This document shows, piece after piece, positions 48,347-59,594 of a stretch of DNA of 64,000 bases; position 1 is the stretch's first letter; the number at the start of each line of letters is the position of its first letter. Position numbers and translations under genes: made by a program. The stretch comes from Nymphaea colorata (taxonomy: Eukaryota; Streptophyta; Magnoliopsida; Nymphaeales; Nymphaeaceae). The notes under the pieces were generated by a model. It saw nothing but the letters and a program-made list of their open reading frames with translations. It searched no databases and was not told the DNA's origin. Where the stretch lies: NCBI RefSeq assembly GCF_008831285.2, contig NC_045146.1, positions 15,081,289-15,145,288 on the forward strand, read 5' to 3'.

Positions 48347-48566
48347 TAGACCTGGGCATTGAGCCGGCACCACGAGGGGTCGGGTTTGGGTTGGATCACA
48401 ACTCGTAAACTGTAGTTCGTGCTCGACCCAAAACCCGAGCCTAAGCCCAGTTTATATATATATATATATATATTACAAATGTTTTATCGAGTCGAATTGG
48501 ACAGGCTCACTGGCACCAGCTTGATGCCTATTTTTTTGGGCCTAGTCGAGGGGATGCTCAGGCTTA
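48347..48566. mobile_element. Small hAT-type MITE with 8-bp target duplication
   Basis: This 220-bp element starts TAGACCTGGGCAT and ends, read as reverse complement, TAAGCCTGAGCAT (10 of 13 bases matching). It is flanked by the direct repeat AGTACTAG (48339-48346 and 48567-48574). The 8-bp duplication and the terminal TAGACCTGGGCAT type point to the hAT superfamily. The interior has GGGTCGGGTTTGGGTT and GCTCGACCCAAAACCCGAG, an inverted pair, plus a (TA)n microsatellite (48452-48473). It is non-coding. Confidence 0.8.
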
Positions 48567-49518
48567 AGTACTAGGGATACCTTGAATTAGGTTGAACTTC
48601 ATAATACGCAAAAAGGGAGTCGCCAATAAAAAAATTGAAGTATGGTGAGGATGAAAGCAATAGACTCTATCATAGGGGCTTCCCCTCAATCCCCTCCTGT
48701 CTTTGTTTTGTAGAGAAAATACCGGCATTTCACTAGTGCTCTGACCATCGTTTTCGTGTACCTGATCTTCAATTACTTGAGAAGGAGACAATCAGAGACC
48801 AGTAACTCTCTATATTTTTCTTTTTACACCTCCCTTTCTTTGCCCTAGATTTAGGGTGGAAGGGTTCTAGTTATTGTGATGTGTGAAATACTTAGGGGGA
48901 TCTTTCACCGTTTTATTCATTTGAGTTTCTTGATCGGCTGGGGTTTTTGGGTTTTGTCATTTGTGGGAAGACTGATACTAACATTAGTCGGATTCGGATT
49001 TCTTTATATTGGGAAAATGGAAGATGCATTAGCGAGTTCTTACACTCTTTATGTTGTTACAGTATTATTTTTTGAAGTCTCAAGATGTTGGTCTACTGTT
49101 TTACAATGTTTAGTTAGCGCTATATGTTGCTGGGCTATATATGCAACTGTTTAAAAATTTATCCACGGTAGGTTTTTCCTGTTCATCAAACAGTGAAGTT
49201 TTTTTCTTAAAAAAAAAAAACCCGGCAAACATGACTTGGATTTGGAAAAAGTTAATTTCTTTCCACCATACATTTTTCTGAAATTTTTTTCTTGAAAATT
49301 ACACCATGCAAAAAACTTCCTGTGCATCAAACTGAGGCATAGTAAATCTTCCCATTCAAACACAGGGTCGGGTGGCTTTATGAGCAACCACTAAAAATGA
49401 TGGGCTTTCTCTGTGCTGAGTTCCCGCCGCGGTTGCGTGACACCCTTTTGAGGATGTATATACAGCACAAGGTAGAGCATCGTGAGATGATCTTCACCAA
49501 AGCAATCAAACACACCTC

Positions 49519-49544
49519 TATATATATATATATATATATATATA
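49519..49544. repeat. (TA)n microsatellite
   Basis: About thirteen uninterrupted TA units in intergenic DNA. Confidence 0.95.
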
Positions 49545-51380
49545 TTTGAATTGGACTTATCCAGAGGTTAGCACCCACCATCATCTGACGTATGTAGAGA
49601 AAACGTTAAATGTCACCATATTTCAATATCAGAAAGTTGTAAAAAGTTTTGTGTAAGCTGAATTTTATTTACCCCTCCGGGCTTTCTAGACTGCTCAATA
49701 TTTTTTTCTCAAATTGATGGCAGCATCTCGCCAAGTGCCTGCAAAAGACACAAATACAACCAATAGCTGGTTTTATATTGATTTCAAGTTCGGGACGCAA
49801 GTGTGTCGGTAAGATACAATTACCAGCCCGAAACTGAATCCGCGTTTTAGTTAAATCTGGCCAGCAAAATGGATCTGAATCATGGTACGATTCTGTAAAT
49901 GGTTGAGGTATTTGAATCCGAACCTAAGCCCGAACAAAATAAAGATCTGACTCTAGTATCCGGATTTGGTTTCAAATTCTCAGATCCAAAGTGTGACCCC
50001 AATAAAGAAAAATCAGATTAAAAATAAAATTGCACGGCTTTCTTGATTCATGCACTCTCCTGCAAATATGTAGCTGGTAGGTCGTTCTACAAACATTTTA
50101 AATTTAAACTATTTGAAACTATTCATAAAGTCTATGTCGATACTAAATTCGTGACGAGAATCTTGAATAATGTTATGAACTTTTAAACTATTAACAGGTG
50201 AGTGATCAGTGTCAACTACTTGAAACCTGAGAGAGGTTGCAACTGCAGAAGGAAAAATTTCGTCGCCACTGCTCCAACAAATCTTTGCCCACCTCCTCCC
50301 CATCAAGTTGAAGTTCAGAGGTCACAGTCTTCATGTTCTTTTACAAGCATTATCTAGGTGGTAGTTGGAGTTGATTAATTTGGACATAATTAAATTCAAA
50401 AGCAGTGCAGCAGCAAGCAGTCAGTAATTCCCCCAGTAGCATTGGTCCCCAAGTGTGGCCATCTTCTTAAATGCACGAAACTTTCCCCACTAGTAGTCGA
50501 TTTTTCTTCTGATAACAATACAAAATATGTGCCTCATTCAGCGGTTAGGAAACCCATTTAGTGCTTACTGCTTTTATAAAGAGAAAAGTACCTTGTTAGA
50601 ATTCTAATCCTGCTAACTCCCACAGTTCAGTTTCATTATAGGCTGTGAGATGTTGCAAGTACTCGAGAAGGCTTTTCCGCTGAGATCTGTTTTTGTTTTA
50701 AAAAGACTTTTCAACGCAATTTAGGAATTGGATCATATATAGAAGCTGGATTTGGTTTTTTATCTGATTTCTTAAAATCTGAATGCGTCAGAACAGCTGG
50801 TATATTTAGATCTGATCCGTCTCATTCACATTCTTTCAGGCCCCATAGGGGCTCATTACCAAACCTACTAACTTCAACTTTGAGAGTTAGTGGAATGGGG
50901 ACCTGCTGTCCCACCTTGTCCTGTTTTCAGTGACGTGGAAGGGGACCCATTAGGAGTTCATCTTGTCCTATAAACTGGTTGAGAGGGAGGTGGGAGAAGA
51001 GGCCAGGGAGAGATGATTGGGGTATTGCCTGTAGCAGTGCAACAGGACATTTAATAATTTATATAGATTGATGAAGTTGACGCCCGTTACCAATCACCGC
51101 GCCCTTCCTTTCTCCAACCTGGTAATGAATTCCTAGAATCTTATGTTTCACGCTTTTATCCCAAAATTATATGTGTAAGACTCTTTCTGATTAACTGTTC
51201 TTTTTGTCCATTTTCGTGAACGGTAGGTGCTTGAGGAGTCACCAGTCATGCATCTGAGGTTGGGAAGTCATTTTGTGTGAACTTCACTCGACGGTGAGAT
51301 GAAGGAGAGGTAAATAGTGATGAATAAGAAAGGGATGCTGAATTTTTTGCAGTCCCTCTAAGACGAAGGGCATCCTGTAG

Positions 51381-51403
51381 GAGAGGGAGAGAGAGAGAGA
51401 GAG
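51381..51403. repeat. (GA)n tract just before the RING-H2 start
   Basis: A GA repeat ending about 8 bases upstream of the ATG at 51412, so it lies in the presumed 5'UTR. Confidence 0.9.
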
Positions 51404-51411
51404 GACAGGGG

Positions 51412-51814
51412 ATGGCTGGACAGCTTCCTGGTGTAGAATGTGCAAGGAGGAGGAGACTGCATCAAGGAGGAAGCTTCCTACCAGGGATATCTGTTGATGG
51501 TTCTCAGATCGCCGTGGAGAAGAGGGGAACAAGGCACTCATCCTTCTGCTTGCACACTGGCACCAGCTACCAGCCTTCTTCTCACCAGAAGCACCGTTTC
51601 CAGCAGGTTCTTTGCCCATATTCTTCAGGCTGCCCAATTTTTATTTCATCTCCCTTTATCTTTCTGTTTCTCAAGAGAGTTGCCTTGGAAAACTTTTTCA
51701 GGATAAGGGCTTGATGAATAGAGGCGATACACTGGCACAAGTTGCAAGGGAAGCAAAAGAAAGGCTGGACGAAAGATTGAAAACTAGGGGGAACCCAGCA
51801 GGCAACATGATAAG

Positions 51815-51851
<37 letters not shown>

Positions 51852-54055
51852 AATGTTTTTTCTTCTCTCTCCCTCATTGGGAGGGGAAGCTTCTCTCTCG
51901 CTCTCTCTGTGCTATCCACCTGCACACCCATGGGTTCAGGCGCCGCTTGTTTCACCCGAGTCCCGAGAAACTTTCATTTCCTTGTCCGTGTATTCTAAAT
52001 GTGTGAACCATATTCTTGCGCTGCTCAAGCACTCGCTAGAAACTGATCTGATCCCACATAAGCACGGATGCACGCAGAGTTCACAGACAATCGCAGTCAG
52101 ATACGTCCTCTTAATTAGATGTAGATGAGGGAGTCTTTTGGGGCGGTTCAAGTCATTATCATCGTCTTCATAACAAACAAGAAGCCTATGGAGTAGTGGC
52201 ATCATCATCGTCGTCGTCGTCGTCGTCGTCACCTAAATGATATATAATGTCCATTGGTGTCCATGCTGGTTTTTTTTTTCCCTTTTCTTTTCTCGGACTC
52301 CCTCCTTGATATGACATCATTTTTAGTTCTTCTCATTTAGACAAAGGATAAAACGCGGAGCTGTCTCGACCACTGAGAAGAGTAAACTATTGAGGCAATT
52401 TTTCCTTGCAGATAGCTTTGCATCATGTAGACGATCCTGACTTCAATTGGGTTTTCTTTTTCCATCTTTGGGCTTAGTAATTCGTTTGTAAGCCCACGTG
52501 GGATGGACTCTGTTATAAATTAACCATCATGTTGGATATCTGTTATATCTCTTCGCAGTCAAATCGCGGCTTGTCTCATAGCTCTTCTGGGTACTATGAG
52601 CAAAAGATGAGTTGTGTCTCCGCTAAAGCCTTGTACCAGAGGTCTTTTGGAATCCATCTACCACAGTATGGTGAAGTTCAACAGGTTGACAAGATATCCT
52701 ACACATAATCAAAATAAATGCCCTTAACTTGCCATGGCAAGTGGCTTCGTTTTCACCACTCTGTAGTCTGTACCGAATTAAAATTGGACCTTGACTGAGT
52801 TCTTGTCATCTTTTTGTTTCACTTTCTTCCACTTCCCTGATTTTTTTTACCATGAAATCGGCTTCATAAAAGGAGAGACAACCCACCGATAGTGGAAAGG
52901 TATGGCGCTCCTTAGATGAACAAAGTTATTTTGTTGTTTTCAATGCCAACATCACACGTGAAACTTGTCCTAATTGTATACACAAGGTAGGCCAGACAAG
53001 CGTCATATGGGTCCTACACATATGATATTCGAGGCTTTTTTCTAAGTTAAAGATGCTTTAAAGTTGCACATCTCTTGTTAGACGTTTGTTCTTTTATTTG
53101 CTTTTGCTTAACCAGTTTGAGCCTGTCCTTCTCATTACTGCAAATAGAGTACGTGAGTGCCGAGTTTGTTCGATCTCCTTAAATTCCCTGCCCTCCTAGG
53201 TAAAATTCTTCAACCATCCAAGGTCGCTACCACCTGTAAAAATGTACAACGGATCTGCCCAACATGAAGTACTTCTTTGGACCTAACCCTTTGAGAAATA
53301 ATTCGTTCCAAAACAAGTTCTACCATATACTTGTTGATTACCCTTTCAGAACTTTCATGAATGTTCAAAAATTTGCTTTGAAAAGATTGAAAGTATCATA
53401 TCTTAGCCAGCATATCCACTAATCAAAACTTTCCAGTGAGCAGGAGACAGAGAGTTGAAGATCCCACCCAACCTTTTGAAGACTCTCTTCCACTATACTT
53501 CAACTTGCGTATCGGTGACTTCTTTTTTGAAACCGCTACCAACCCAGACTCCAAGCCATTGTGCTAACCCATTTTGAGGACACTAACCAAAATTCAAAAG
53601 ACTTCTCGTCTTCCAACAGTTTGAAGGGCTTAATTACTCATCGTGTAAGGTTTATCCATGCATAGGCGCTGTAGAATATATCATCATTCTAACAGACTAG
53701 ATGAAATATTGTAGATCTCGATCGGCCACTAATGGATGCGTGATTATACAGGGTTGAGGATGAAGAAATCGAGTCGAGGCTACTGATAGGTCCTTTACAC
53801 TTACAAGTGTTTGGTTCAAAGAACGGACGGAGCAAGAAGAAGTTCCAGTGGAGCAAGTTTGGCTGGGGGCGCCCCCGCCATGAAGAGTGTGCAGTCTGCC
53901 TGGACCATTTCGAAGCGGGCGAGCTCTTGGTGCACCTTCCCTGTGCCCACTACTTCCACTCCGCCTGTGTCATACCGTGGCTCAAGACCCAATCGATCTG
54001 CCCTTGTTGCCGAAAACAGATCCTTCTGTTTGAAAAGCCACCCATTTGGGACTAA
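51412..54055 (+). CDS. RING-H2 zinc-finger protein, probable E3 ubiquitin ligase
   Basis: Three exons: 51412-51606, 51702-51814 and 53752-54055, 203 residues; introns are 95 bp and 1937 bp with GT-AG ends. The frame closes exactly across both junctions (612 bases). Family knowledge: RING-H2 proteins recruit an E2 and pass ubiquitin to substrates. The N-terminus MAGQLPGVECARRRRLHQGG and a middle segment VAREAKERLDERLKT (about 80-94) match a small plant RING family I recall with MAGMLPGVECARRRR and REAKERLDERL. The RING runs from Cys149 to Cys189: C149, C152, C167, H169, H172, C175, C186, C189, a complete C3H2C3 set with Trp179 at the usual E2-contact PWL. A basic stretch NGRSKKKFQWSKFGW (127-141) precedes it. 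No membrane segment is seen, so it is probably soluble. A CT repeat starts 4 bases after the second donor. Substrate and gene name are unknown. Confidence 0.88.
51818..51848 (+). repeat. CT microsatellite at the RING-H2 intron 2 donor
   Basis: Intron 2 begins GTTCTCTCTCT, so about fifteen CT units follow the splice donor immediately. Confidence 0.9.
52198..52230. repeat. (CAT)n-(CGT)n trinucleotide repeat in an intron
   Basis: ATC/ATG-type units turn into seven CGT units inside the long second intron of the RING-H2 gene. Confidence 0.9.
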
Positions 54056-55052
54056 AAACATGCTGAAACTTCTGCTAGCTAGTGAAATTACAGAAGCGAT
54101 TGAGGAAGAAAGCCTAGTGTTTCATGTTGAATGCATGTGCCATTATAATAAGCTCATATCCTAGCTAGTACGGTCACAAATATCTCTCCAAAATAAAGAG
54201 ACTTCTGAAAAAAAAAGGCTTATATTTTTTTCTCTAGATATCCACAGAAATCATGAACGCATTTCCAAACATAGATAAGACATGTTGCAAAGAAATATTA
54301 GAAACTATATAATTAGAGCTCTAATTACAGAAACATGTAATGTATATGTACCTAATGAATAGACTGACTGGGCGTATATATCAAGTAAATGCATTAGTTT
54401 TGAGAGGCCCCATCATAATTCGACCTGAATTTTGCATTTGACATCAGATCTCATGGGTGCACCAGCTGAGGAATGATTGAGGGCCCATATATTTCAGATC
54501 TAACTTCCCTCCTTTCATTTACTGTTGAGAGTGTAAATGAATGGGAGGATGTGAAAGTTTTCAGTGTGGTGGATCTAAGATCCAATTAAAAAAAACCACT
54601 TGCCTTAGTAGGGCCACACCAGCACCTCCATGACAGATTGAGATGCGATCCCCAACTTTAATAATTCAGCCCGTGGGCCTCAATTCTAGTAGATTCTCGT
54701 CCTGTAGTTGGTTTCCCCATCTCTGAGATGTGCCATTTCTGGCCGTCTTCCTTATGACACAGGAGGACTCATGTTGTGACATGTTCATCGAATCCGGGGA
54801 CTTAAGAAACTATAATATATTTGAATATGTTCAAATTTGAAGTGAGATATTGCTAGATAGTTAAAAACAATGAAAACCTATCACTGAAAGCACTTTCAAA
54901 AAAGTATTATGAACTGTTCATACATTATAAATCAATACTGTTGGAAACACTATATATACGTATAAAGGGAAATGGTATTGGATACATTAAACTAAAAGTT
55001 ATAAACGCCTCAAACCAAATCCGGACAACTTGCAACCTTTGACAAACAGGAA
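54056..55052. other. Convergent intergenic region (RING-H2 / XTH 3' flanks)
   Basis: The RING-H2 gene (plus) and XTH gene (minus) converge here. AATAAA at 54192-54197, about 140 bases after the RING-H2 stop, is a plausible polyadenylation signal. The rest is AT-rich with no recognisable gene or element. Confidence 0.6.
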
Positions 55053-57073
55053 TTAGAACTTTGGAAAGGTGCACTCTTTGGGCATGTTGTTTTTGAATCT
55101 TTGTTTGTCAGCACAGTAGTCGTAGATGAGATGGTATTTCCTTGCCCACCTCAGCAAGCGACTCTGCCTAGGTGTCAGCGTCCTATACGCAGGCTTGTTC
55201 CACCAATTACTTGTGCTTGCACCCCTGCAAAACCTTGGGTTGCCTCTCCAAACGCAGGCGTCTATCTTATAGTTCCTGAAGGATGCAATGAAGGGGCCCT
55301 TGGTCCAGTCCACCTTGTCTTGGCCGCCGCGTGTCGCCCAACTGTCGCCGTTCCATAGGCTGGCCTTGAGCCCCATTGGCTGCCACCTTGGGTAGGGAAC
55401 GCCCTTGTCTGCATGGTTTCTATACACTCTGATGGGCACCCAGTCCACCATAAACCTGAAATGGGGAAAAAAGTTTAAGCATCAACAGTTGTTTCCTGCC
55501 CCAAAACCAATTGGTGATGTCATCGGATGGATAAACAATTTCATGGATGTGATTCACACACATCTATGATCTAATAATAGAACATTTTCAATAGCAAATG
55601 TTTCACATCTTTAAATCAAGGCCATCAAATTTCAATAACAACTTTTCTTCACAAAAAAGTTCGAACCAACTCTTCTATATTATGAACTGAAAACTTCGAA
55701 AACCAGAGTCCAATGGTGAAGGTGAACCGACTCACACAATTTGATGAAGATTCCAGAGGACAGAGTATGTATGAAAATCTGCTGTTGGATCAAACCACAG
55801 GTACATCCTCTCCTCCCTGTTACCAAATCCATCGGCATAAACATTCGTTTGAAGGATGTAGGGCTGCCCACTCACATTGCCCAAGAATTCAAAATCGAGC
55901 TCATCCCTGTTAGGCTGAGCAGATGTCAACTGCAATGCAATCAAGATCAATTAGCATTACCGCCGCAAAGCAGATCATCCAATTGAAATAATAGGCCCCG
56001 GATCAAATCAAGGGGATCTAGGATTGAAAGCTCTAACATAATACGCGACGACGGTGCCGGCAGAATGTCCGGGAATCAATTTTATCTGCATGTCAATCTG
56101 CCCGAACAAGAACATGGCGTTTGATGCAAACGCTGAGCCTGTAGTTGAACACATTTGGCATTTCATCAGTTGTTTGCTTGAATCCAAATTCTCAAACTGC
56201 AGAATTGATTTCAATGCATATACATAACTTGAAGTTTGCTCCATGTCCACTAATGCGGATAAAAAATAATATGGAGCAAAAGAAATACTCTCACTAAGTT
56301 ATAAACAGGCTAGGGTATCTATGCGACAGCCAACTCCTTGATTGAGGACAGAGCTCTAAGCTCGAGCCATGCATAGAGCCAACAAGGGATACGGTGACAA
56401 GGATAAATTCATTCTGATTCAATGTAGACCCTACTACCGAGTCTAGTTAAGATTGGTCATCCTCAAAATAACCAAATAATAGCCACCAGCTTTGTTCTCA
56501 ACAATGACTTGAGCATTTTCTTTGGACTTTTTAGTTCATAACACAGTTTAAGATTTAGTTGACAACGTTAGCATCTCCTTGTCGCATAAATTAGAAGAAA
56601 AAAATGTATAAAAGAATCCAAAAGTAGTGAGGTAATTAATGTATAATCTAAAACATGTTAAAAGCAAATATTAGAGATTCTGGCCGACATGTCAATGATA
56701 ATATCTCAATGGTTCACCACATTACGTTCTCTGCGGATATTTTTGACGATATAAACCATCACATTTTGTTCCATGTATAATACTGAGTCTATGAAATATC
56801 TGGTACAAATATTTTTCAAAGTGTGAAATATATAATACTGAGTCTATGAACTGTGACGATGACTGAAACCTTGTTCAGGTACGTACCAGATTGCTGGTCG
56901 AGTCTTAAGCTTCTTTCGCGTCCATCAGTAGAGGTATTCAAATGATCAGGAGCCCATGTGATGTAGAAGTCCTTATTAAAGTCACCAACAGAGACAACAG
57001 AAGCCAATGTGCGAAGAATCAAGTTGATGAAGAAGAAGAGGTAGACAGCAAAGCTTATGCAACTCCCAGACAT
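55053..57073 (-). CDS. Xyloglucan endotransglucosylase/hydrolase (XTH)
   Basis: Four exons: 56887-57073, 56038-56138, 55736-55929 and 55053-55455, 294 residues with all junctions GT-AG and in frame. Family knowledge (GH16): these secreted enzymes cut and rejoin xyloglucan in the cell wall during growth. Residues 1-26 are a hydrophobic signal peptide ([13 protein letters not shown]). The catalytic strand is DELDFEFLG (105-113) with Glu106 as nucleophile, Asp108 and acid/base Glu110. Asn114 in NVS is the conserved N-glycosylation site just after it. [11 protein letters not shown] (195-205), DWTKGPF (210-216) and four C-terminal cysteines (228, 237, 275, 289) complete the XTH C-terminal domain. 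The C-terminus [11 protein letters not shown]...PKEC resembles the XTH1-3/XTH11-type group as I remember it; this is tentative. Oddity: TWAPDH (39-44), where most family members have WG. Length is normal. Confidence 0.95.
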
Positions 57074-58680
57074 GGTTCTGCTTCCCTAGGACCAGATTTC
57101 CCTGCGTTGAACATTCATACCTCCTCCATGGCATATCAGCAGGAGATGAACAGGCCATTATTCTAAAAGGAAGAGTAGGAAGGAAGGAAAGAAGGCTTGT
57201 TGGCACAAACTAACATAGCTTGAGGGCGGAAAGGAAGTGATCTCATCTGATGGAACATTAAAAGTTACCACCTTATTCTGCCTTTTCCTTTGCTTTTGGG
57301 GGATACCAAGCTCACCGACATCTCCCAAGGGAGAAGAAAAGACTATCCTCCTCATACAGGAACCAAAGTTTGGAGACAATTGATCGACCGACTATCAACA
57401 GAATTCTAGTTTACTGTTCATCAAAAAGAAATAAAAATTCACTTCAGAATCTTAACTAAAAAAATGTATTCGATATTATCTACGGGCCGGGGCTCGCTAT
57501 ATGTTTTTATCCAAACCCATTTGAGAATCTCTATTGTTACAGTATACAAGCAACAGCTTAGAGAGTAGGAAGTGGATTTAGACTTCAGCGTGGTTCGGGT
57601 TCTCCAATCCAAGATCCACCATCAGAGTGAATCGGATCTGGCCACACATAAACCAAAATCTGATCCAAACCATTGGTGAGCTCGACCATTGAAACTTTCC
57701 CCGAGAATTTCGGGAAGAAAAAAATATAATACATATATTTATCATTAAATGTACTCCCTGCATGACCTGCGCGCGCGACCACAATGGGACATAGAAATCC
57801 AGCCTCATTGTCACACATTTTACGATATTCGTGTTGGCACCAGAATCTTATTTTAATTTGAAAATAACTCTGTCAATTGAAAAATCGGAGAGGCGATTAA
57901 AAATAACCAACGTGATGCCAATGGCACAGCTCTCTTTTCTGGAGGAAAAAAAAGTTTATTGCATATTTCACCAATCATTTTTCTTTCATGTCTTACAAAG
58001 TTTGCGCTATTCAAATTTTCTTTTTCTTTTTCAAGCCTGGTTCGAAAATAATTACAATTATTCGATAAGGTGACCTCAGATAAAAATTCACTCTAATGCT
58101 AGTGTCAAAAGGTAGTAAGTGACTTTAAGAAGCCCCATGAATTACCACCTTTGGCAGGAAGGAAATTCATTGGAATGTCTAATTCTCTTTTCTTTTAAAC
58201 AGCCTTTTTTGAAACTTTAAGTGTAGTTTGAGAGTGAAGATCAAGGTAAAGCTTGTTTCTAGAGTGTGCCATGAAACTTTGGTTTGAGGAAAATTCGGTT
58301 TTTGATAAAATCTGATTTTATAAAGGAAGTGAAAAGCCTACCAATTATTCAACAACTGGTTTGGATGTGTCGTCGAAACCAAAAAAAGAACAAGTTTCTG
58401 AAACTCATTAAAAACTTTGGTTTTTATAAAAATGGATTAAATGTGACCATATAAGGATCAGAATTTCCATGAACAAAGATCAATTGGTTTCAGTTTTGAT
58501 TGTCATGTTTCGCCAGACAGACACATTCCAATTACGAACATAGCCAGGTACTTTGTTCATCCTATTAAAATATCTCCTTTGACGCGGCAGGCAAGTGTGT
58601 CGAGCTGGTTTTATGAACTCATGCCGGGCGTCACCCCCAAAGCAGAAAACGACAGCAAGAAAACCCTCGACCTCTGGTTC
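57074..58680. other. Divergent region between XTH and NFS1
   Basis: XTH (minus) and NFS1 (plus) point away from each other, so this 1.6 kb must hold both promoters. It contains a MITE copy at about 58225-58445. Small minus-strand frames near 57578-57818 and frames near 57158-57379 have no domain I recognise. Confidence 0.55.
58225..58445 (-). mobile_element. MITE family copy (shared with 30 kb)
   Basis: Read on the minus strand, about 58240-58325 follows the same order of words as 30105-30190 on the plus strand: TTTATAAA, a T-rich tract, TGGCAC, then ACTCT and AAAC-AG. A GGTTTGGATG motif at about 58361 matches the terminal motif of the other copy. The ends and target duplication are not resolved. 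Confidence 0.4.
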
Positions 58681-58987
58681 TGTCCTCAGTCCTTACCCGC
58701 CGCCTTAGTCATCTTCGTTCCCCCTCCCTTCCTTTCTCCTCCTCCTTCTTCCCCCCTCCCTCCCCTCTGCTTGTTTCTTTCCCGCTCTCCTTCTCTCCGT
58801 CTCCCCGCGCTCGAGATCTCCATCCCTTTCCGCGAGATCTCCCTCCCCCCTCCCCGCTGCACCTCTGGACGCTGCGGATAACGCTGTCTCCTGCCGGCGA
58901 GACTTCCTCCCATCGACGACTCTCCTCATCCCTGCCCCTCGTCTTCAGCCCGGCGTCGTCTTCAGCGCTCGCCTAGTCGGAAACCGG
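58681..58987 (+). promoter_or_regulatory. Pyrimidine-rich leader of NFS1 (probable 5'UTR exon)
   Basis: A strongly C/T-rich stretch (about 58720-58880), typical of plant 5' leaders, ends at a good splice donor, CCGG then GTATGT. Together with an acceptor TGTCTCCAG ending at 59569, it suggests a non-coding first exon and a 582-bp 5'UTR intron. The transcription start is not known. Confidence 0.5.
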
Positions 58988-59569
58988 GTATGTCGGCTTC
59001 TCTCACTGCCTATGCCCTCATCCCGATCGTCGGAGAAAGAGGCTCTCCCTCGCACACGGTCTCTGTGTGACAGAATGGGACTGCCGGAACAGCCTCCTTT
59101 CTTTTCGTTCAGCCCCCTTTTTGTCCGCTGGTGCATCGGTCGTCCGACGCACACAGGGGCGTCTCCGGCAGCCTCTCTGTCATTTTTTTCTCAACCCGTC
59201 TTTGTTGTGTATCAAAATTGTCGTTGTGTTTGTGCAGAACATTTCCCAGTCCAACTGATTTCAAATTTGCAATGACTGTTTGGAGTGTTTGTGTATCACA
59301 GTCCAAATAATTCCAATGACTAGCACTCTGAGGTCTCCTTGTGTGCGTCTGTGTCTGTATTCTATTTTTTTTCTGGCCATGATATCCAACTTCTTGCTAC
59401 TCCTGTTGTTATTTTGTCAGTTCTTGAATTGAAAGAAGAGGTGAACCACACTGTACTCAACAGCTCAATTAATACTCCATTAGAACCTGTATCTGCAAGT
59501 CATTTGATATTTGGATTGTATGCTTTTCTTAGGCAAATGTTTCAATGAGAGTTGCTTTTCTGTCTCCAG
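58988..59569 (+). other. Probable 5'UTR intron of NFS1
   Basis: Donor GTATGT at 58988 and acceptor TGTCTCCAG ending at 59569 bracket a T-rich stretch with typical intron composition. The ATG follows 25 bases after the acceptor. The splice-site fit and the lack of another good leader support this, but it is not proven by transcript data. Confidence 0.5.
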
Positions 59570-59594
59570 CCAGTCATCGCTGGCATACAACAGG

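Larger units (their letters stand above)
48575..51411. other. Intergenic region upstream of the RING-H2 gene
   Basis: It contains a (TA)n microsatellite (49519-49544) and degenerate GGATCTGAATCC-like tracts (49830-49990, 50740-50820) that recur elsewhere in the window (near 8050-8140 and 31400-31500) and may be remnants of one repeat family. TTTATATAGA at 51058-51067 and a possible 5'UTR intron (GTAATG at 51122 to TTTTTTGCAG ending 51352) may belong to the RING-H2 gene. A 92-codon hydrophobic frame at 48876-49154 is unrecognised and unsupported. Confidence 0.5.

Noticed and set aside
48876-49154. 92-codon hydrophobic plus-strand frame
   Set aside because: Hydrophobic composition follows from T-rich DNA; no family, no splice context.
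59511-59594. 28-codon in-frame extension upstream of the NFS1 ATG
   Set aside because: It begins with TTG, crosses a likely splice acceptor at 59569 and does not look like a mitochondrial targeting peptide, unlike the sequence after the ATG at 59595.
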